In this document: piece after piece, positions 5,108-7,258 of the stretch
Layout: each line of letters starts with the position of its first letter
Numbering within the stretch: the first letter of the stretch is position 1
Source of the DNA: Anaerolineae bacterium
GTDB lineage: Bacteria > Chloroflexota > Anaerolineae > DRVO01
DNA: 7,258 nt
Direction of reading: 5' to 3'
NCBI GenBank assembly: GCA_012719195.1
Contig: JAAYAV010000085.1
Location: 1 to 7,258 of the forward strand
Program-made: the position numbers and the translations under genes
The notes under the pieces: generated by a model
The model's input: only the letters and a program-made list of their open reading frames with translations
What the model was told of the DNA's origin: nothing
The model's database searches: none

Positions 5108-7258
5108 CTACTGCACCGTGATCTGGGTGTACGCCGGGTACTGCTTACCGTCCAAGTCCTCCACCAGGAACCCAACCACGTACGGGCCGGCGGCCGCGTC
5201 CATGTCGATCCAGGTGAAGGGCCGGTCACGGAAGGTGATCGTTTGGCCTTGCTCGGTGTCGGGAGTGGCAGCGCCTCCGTCTTCGGCGAAGTCAAGCCAC
5301 TGCTCGAGCACGGTGAACGTGTCTCCTGACTCGGGCAGGATCTCGCGGGGCGCGCCGGCCGTGCCGTCGCCGGTGAAGCCGAACACCTGCTGGAGGGTGC
5401 CGTTGCGGAAGTGCAGCTGAGCGGTACGGGACTGCCCGTCCTCGGTGTGGGTGTAGATCCCCTCCACAATGTAGACCGCCTGCTCGTACGAGGCGCCGTA
5501 GGTCAGGGGCTTGAAGAGCGCCGGGACCCTCTGCTCGCCGTCGTCGATGGCGAACACGAAGGGTTCCCACTCGAACTCCATGGTGAAGCCGCCTTCCGGC
5601 CACACTGGATAGTAGACGCCGTTGAGCACAGTGGTATCGGGGCTCTCCAGGTAGTCCTGATCGGCGACGTTCAGGGAGTTGGCAACCTGGTCGAAGTAGC
5701 CGACCATCAGTTTGACATAACCGATGTTCTCACCGGTGATGTCGGCGCTCAGAAGTACCGTCTGGCCGGGTGCCACCGTGTTGGCCGAGGCGCGGATGGC
5801 CGAGACCTGTATGCCGCCCGTGGCCGGGCTCTCGACCGGCTGGGAAGGCGGGGTGGCGTTGCGCGATGAAGCGTCGAACTCGCGCCCGGTGTAGTGGAAG
5901 GCGAGGAACTCGTCCCAGAGCGAGTCCTGAGAGAAGCGCGAGGCCAGGCCGAGGTACGATTGGTAGCCGCTCACCGGGTTGGTGTAGAGCTGGGAGTTGG
6001 GGAAGTAGATCGAGATCCCCGTCGAACCCGGCTTATCCGGACCGTGGCGCTCGGCGACGACGGCCTGGCCCAGGGCGTCGATGAGGCTCCCGGCGGCGTC
6101 CGTGGTGCGCTGGTCCGGGGTAGACTGGGTCACCAGGTGGGCAAAGTGGCCCAGGTCGATGTACGACGGTGGCACCTGGCTGCCGAAGATGCTGGTGTAG
6201 GATTGGGCGTAGCTGCGTGCCTGCGCTACCGGCTTCTGAGCGGACTGCTGCATCTGGAAGGCCAACTCGTTCAGCCCTTCCATCACCGGCGGCAGAGCCG
6301 ACAGATCCACCGCTGCCAAGGTCACGTTCGCTCCCAGCCGGTCGGCGAGAGCGTCGGCAGAAGGGGGAGCGCCGAAGAGGCCGCGTCCGCCACCGACGAA
6401 CTCCAGGCGGGCCTGGTCGTCCACAATGCGCTGATCTTCGTCGATGTAGCTCTGCACTATGTAGCGACCGAGCTCGTCTCCGCCCACGTTGGGATTCTGC
6501 TGCAGGTCGCGCAGGAAGCTGGCGTAGGCCCAGCCTACAGCGGGCTCCGTCTCCTGGGAAGCCACTGCGTAGCGAGCATGTGGTTGCAGGGCCGAGAACA
6601 CCTCCAGGTGACCCATGAGGCAGGCATCCATGCCGATGAGCTCGAACTTGTCCAGGCCCGTCTGCTGCCGGATGGTGCCCAGGGCCGCGTCGATCTCATC
6701 AAGGAACAACTGGTCGCCGAGCCGCTGCGCCAGCGGCACGGTCGCTCCGCCGGTACCGGAGGAGGTCGGGTCGCTCCAGCCGCCGGGCCATCCCATCCCG
6801 TGGTCGGATAGAATAAGCGCGTACTTGTCCGCCGGGTAGTTGGCCATGGCCCAGGTGACGAAGTCGACCAGAGTGCGGCCATCGGCCATGTTGACCTCGC
6901 CCAGGTCGGCCAGCTCTTGGGAGCGGACAGCGCTCAGGTCGTCGTCGCGCGTGACGTAGAAGCGCTTGGCGGAGGTCCAGTTACCGTCGCCCTGATAGCC
7001 GCCGTTGAAGCGGTCGAGCTGAGCCACGATCTGCACCGCGTCGCTGGATCCGGCACGCTCAGCCTCGTTGAGGTCGAGGTAGATGTCCTGCTCCAGTACT
7101 TTGTCGTCGGCGTCCTGGTAGAGCATGATGAGCCACTTGTTGCCGGGAGCGGCGGTGGCCGCGACCACGGGCGGTGCCGTGGGCGCCGCGGTTGCCGGCA
7201 CTGCGGGAGCCTGGGTGGCCTGCACTACCTGCTGGCCCGAAGAGGGTAGGGTGGCTAC
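5108..7258 (-). CDS. Clostripain-like C11 cysteine peptidase, probably exported, N-terminus beyond window
   Basis: C11 (clostripain) peptidases are secreted or surface Cys proteases of clan CD, usually cleaving after Arg or Lys. Residues are counted here from an internal GTG at 7225. A low-complexity Ala/Thr/Pro/Val spacer (1-28) precedes the C11 domain (about 29-445), which opens with NKWLIMLYQDADD and carries the catalytic dyad His142 (LILSDHGMGW) and Cys202 (LIGMDACLMG). It ends with GISIYFPNSQLY and LWDEFLAFHY. The loop between His and Cys (about 148-172, with Arg168) sits where clostripain is self-cleaved; this is an inference. A Pro/Ser-rich linker (about 455-470) leads to a C-terminal region (471-705) rich in aromatic and beta-type sequence that I do not recognise. 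The frame has no stop up to the last base (eleven further codons, including SSGQQVVQ), so 7225 is not a convincing start. A signal peptide or lipobox is expected outside the window. The gene converges with tldE and is not part of that operon. Confidence 0.92.
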   Translation of the reverse strand, partial: VATLPSSGQQVVQATQAPAVPATAAPTAPPVVAATAAPGNKWLIMLYQDADDKVLEQDIYLDLNEAERAGSSDAVQIVAQLDRFNGGYQGDGNWTSAKRFYVTRDDDLSAVRSQELADLGEVNMADGRTLVDFVTWAMANYPADKYALILSDHGMGWPGGWSDPTSSGTGGATVPLAQRLGDQLFLDEIDAALGTIRQQTGLDKFELIGMDACLMGHLEVFSALQPHARYAVASQETEPAVGWAYASFLRDLQQNPNVGGDELGRYIVQSYIDEDQRIVDDQARLEFVGGGRGLFGAPPSADALADRLGANVTLAAVDLSALPPVMEGLNELAFQMQQSAQKPVAQARSYAQSYTSIFGSQVPPSYIDLGHFAHLVTQSTPDQRTTDAAGSLIDALGQAVVAERHGPDKPGSTGISIYFPNSQLYTNPVSGYQSYLGLASRFSQDSLWDEFLAFHYTGREFDASSRNATPPSQPVESPATGGIQVSAIRASANTVAPGQTVLLSADITGENIGYVKLMVGYFDQVANSLNVADQDYLESPDTTVLNGVYYPVWPEGGFTMEFEWEPFVFAIDDGEQRVPALFKPLTYGASYEQAVYIVEGIYTHTEDGQSRTAQLHFRNGTLQQVFGFTGDGTAGAPREILPESGDTFTVLEQWLDFAEDGGAATPDTEQGQTITFRDRPFTWIDMDAAAGPYVVGFLVEDLDGKQYPAYTQITVQ

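Noticed and set aside
5894..6811. Long + strand open frame (305 codons) opposite the C11 peptidase gene
   Set aside because: It lies wholly antisense to a gene with clear catalytic motifs. Its product is low in recognisable structure and rich in Val/Arg/Gly/His, as expected from the reverse strand of GC-rich coding DNA.

Overview
The window is GC-rich bacterial DNA. It holds four genes on the + strand, running the same way and closely spaced, that converge on one long gene on the - strand. The gene families (tungsten/molybdenum aldehyde:ferredoxin oxidoreductase, TldD/TldE, clostripain-like C11 peptidase) and the Ala/Thr/Pro-rich N-terminal spacer of the exported protease suggest an anaerobic or facultative Chloroflexota-type bacterium, possibly Anaerolineae. 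This is an inference from gene content and protein style; there is no rRNA or other phylogenetic marker here.

Layout: (1) 1-333, the C-terminal end of a sugar phosphate isomerase/epimerase (AP endonuclease 2-like TIM barrel), cut by the window start. (2) 396-2285, a complete AOR-family oxidoreductase with all four [4Fe-4S] cysteines. (3) 2314-3678, a TldD-type metallopeptidase with an intact HExxxH motif and the C-terminal zinc-ligand cysteine. (4) 3681-4994, its partner TldE/PmbA, which lacks HExxxH. Gaps between these genes are 62, 28 and 2 bases, and each of the three downstream starts has a good Shine-Dalgarno sequence, so they probably form one operon whose promoter lies upstream of the window. 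(5) 5023-5053, a strong GC hairpin between the converging genes, probably a terminator serving both strands. (6) 7258-5108 (- strand), a C11 cysteine peptidase with a His/Cys dyad and a roughly 235-residue C-terminal region I do not recognise. It is open to the window edge, so its signal sequence lies outside.

Functionally, TldD and TldE should act together as a heteromeric peptidase on small, unfolded or modified peptides. The AOR would oxidise an aldehyde to an acid with ferredoxin, and the isomerase suggests a link to carbohydrate or polyol catabolism. Why the AOR and TldD/E share a transcription unit is the main open question. No RiPP precursor, radical-SAM gene or ferredoxin gene is visible in the window. 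I see no tRNA, rRNA, CRISPR array, insertion sequence or phage gene. Apart from the tandem repeat in tldE and the hairpin, I noticed no repeats.
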